Source: Syntrophomonas sp.
Lineage (GTDB): Bacteria > Bacillota > Syntrophomonadia > Syntrophomonadales > Syntrophomonadaceae
Reading direction: 5' to 3'
DNA: 5,975 nt
NCBI GenBank assembly: GCA_028693695.1
Contig: JAQUUV010000095.1
Location: forward strand, 1-5,975
Shown here: positions 5,800-5,975 of the stretch, piece after piece
Position numbering within the stretch: position 1 is the stretch's first letter
Layout: each line of letters opens with the position of its first letter
The notes under the pieces: model-generated
Database searches by the model: none
Seen by the model: only the letters and a program-made list of their open reading frames with translations
What the model was told of the DNA's origin: nothing
Translations under genes and position numbers: made by a program

Positions 5800-5975
5800 G
5801 AGGTCAGAGCCGTTTCCATAGGCGTAGATGTCGTTCCAAACACCCAGAGGAAGCCATAGCTTTCATTAAATTTTCTCTATCTGCGGTCATAGAATTCAAT
5901 TCAGTTTTTATTACTGACCCCGAGTTATTTACCCGGGGTACCACAGAGCTTTTAACGGAATGGATAAACGGGTAA
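5799..5975 (+). pseudogene. ORF end without a start codon; possible C-terminus of a decayed regulator
   Basis: The frame is open from the TGA at 5796-5798 to TAA at 5973-5975, the last bases of the window, and contains no ATG, GTG or TTG. The part after 5850 reads as a plausible protein tail (EAIAFIKFSLSAVIEF, then FITDPELF, then TELLTEWING). The amphipathic helices and 'DPELF' turn are reminiscent of TetR-family C-terminal domains, which is an impression only. The AIAFIK segment also faintly resembles rsgA AIANYIK, which follows the copied segment in rsgA. The upstream part of this frame overlaps the rsgA-like fragment in another frame and is not protein-like. It is probably the 3' end of a gene truncated by deletion, fused to the rsgA scrap. 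Confidence 0.35.
5800..5835 (+). pseudogene. rsgA-like fragment: near-copy of rsgA codons 165-176
   Basis: Of the 36 bases, 34 are identical to 1024-1059 inside rsgA. Both differences are silent third-position changes (ATT to ATA in I171, GGT to GGC in G172), so the encoded EVRAVSIGVDVV is identical. The frame upstream (DRPLVEEVR against DSRLGEVR in rsgA) may extend the similarity by a few codons. Downstream the match ends abruptly and the frame stops at TAG 5857-5859. No P-loop, zinc site or start codon is present. This looks like a scrap of a second, related rsgA copy or of a local duplication. Confidence 0.6.

Noticed and set aside
5727..5800. A possible riboswitch or structured RNA after the sensor gene
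   Set aside because: Compared by eye with TPP and cyclic di-GMP riboswitch cores, the conserved sequence blocks are absent, and only short stems are present.

Overview
The window reads as low-to-moderate GC Gram-positive DNA, most likely a free-living anaerobic member of the Clostridia (Peptococcaceae-like). This is an inference from strong AGGAGG-type ribosome binding sites, TTG start codons on both complete genes, and a very large multi-PAS/GAF/HD-GYP sensor of a kind common in such organisms. No taxonomic marker is present.

Layout: (1) 1-135, minus strand, the N-terminal end of a regulator that resembles the AraC family and runs off the left edge. (2) 136-531, a divergent intergenic region with candidate promoters and a 21-codon ORF (456-521) whose stop codon overlaps the ribosome binding site of the next gene. 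(3) 532-1617, plus strand, a complete ribosome-small-subunit-dependent GTPase (RsgA), with all G motifs in circularly permuted order and an intact zinc site. (4) 1618-1984, a spacer with an uncertain minus-strand ORF, a near-perfect palindrome and the promoter/RBS region of the sensor gene. (5) 1985-5686, plus strand, a 1233-residue soluble protein with the order PAS-coiled coil-PAS-PAS-PAS-GAF-PAS-GAF-HD-GYP, predicted to degrade cyclic di-GMP in response to cytoplasmic signals. (6) 5687-5975, gene debris: a 36-base near-copy of rsgA codons, followed by an ORF with no start codon whose stop is the last three bases of the window.

The two complete genes share a strand but are separated by 367 bases, and the second has its own promoter candidate and RBS, so they are probably separate transcription units. 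No functional link between RsgA and the sensor is evident beyond adjacency. I see no CRISPR array, tRNA, rRNA or complete mobile element. The most unusual material is in the margins: the rsgA echo downstream of the sensor, the short ORF coupled to rsgA, and an HD-GYP domain with Ala in place of Pro in its GYP motif. I do not see convincing evidence of an undescribed multi-gene system.
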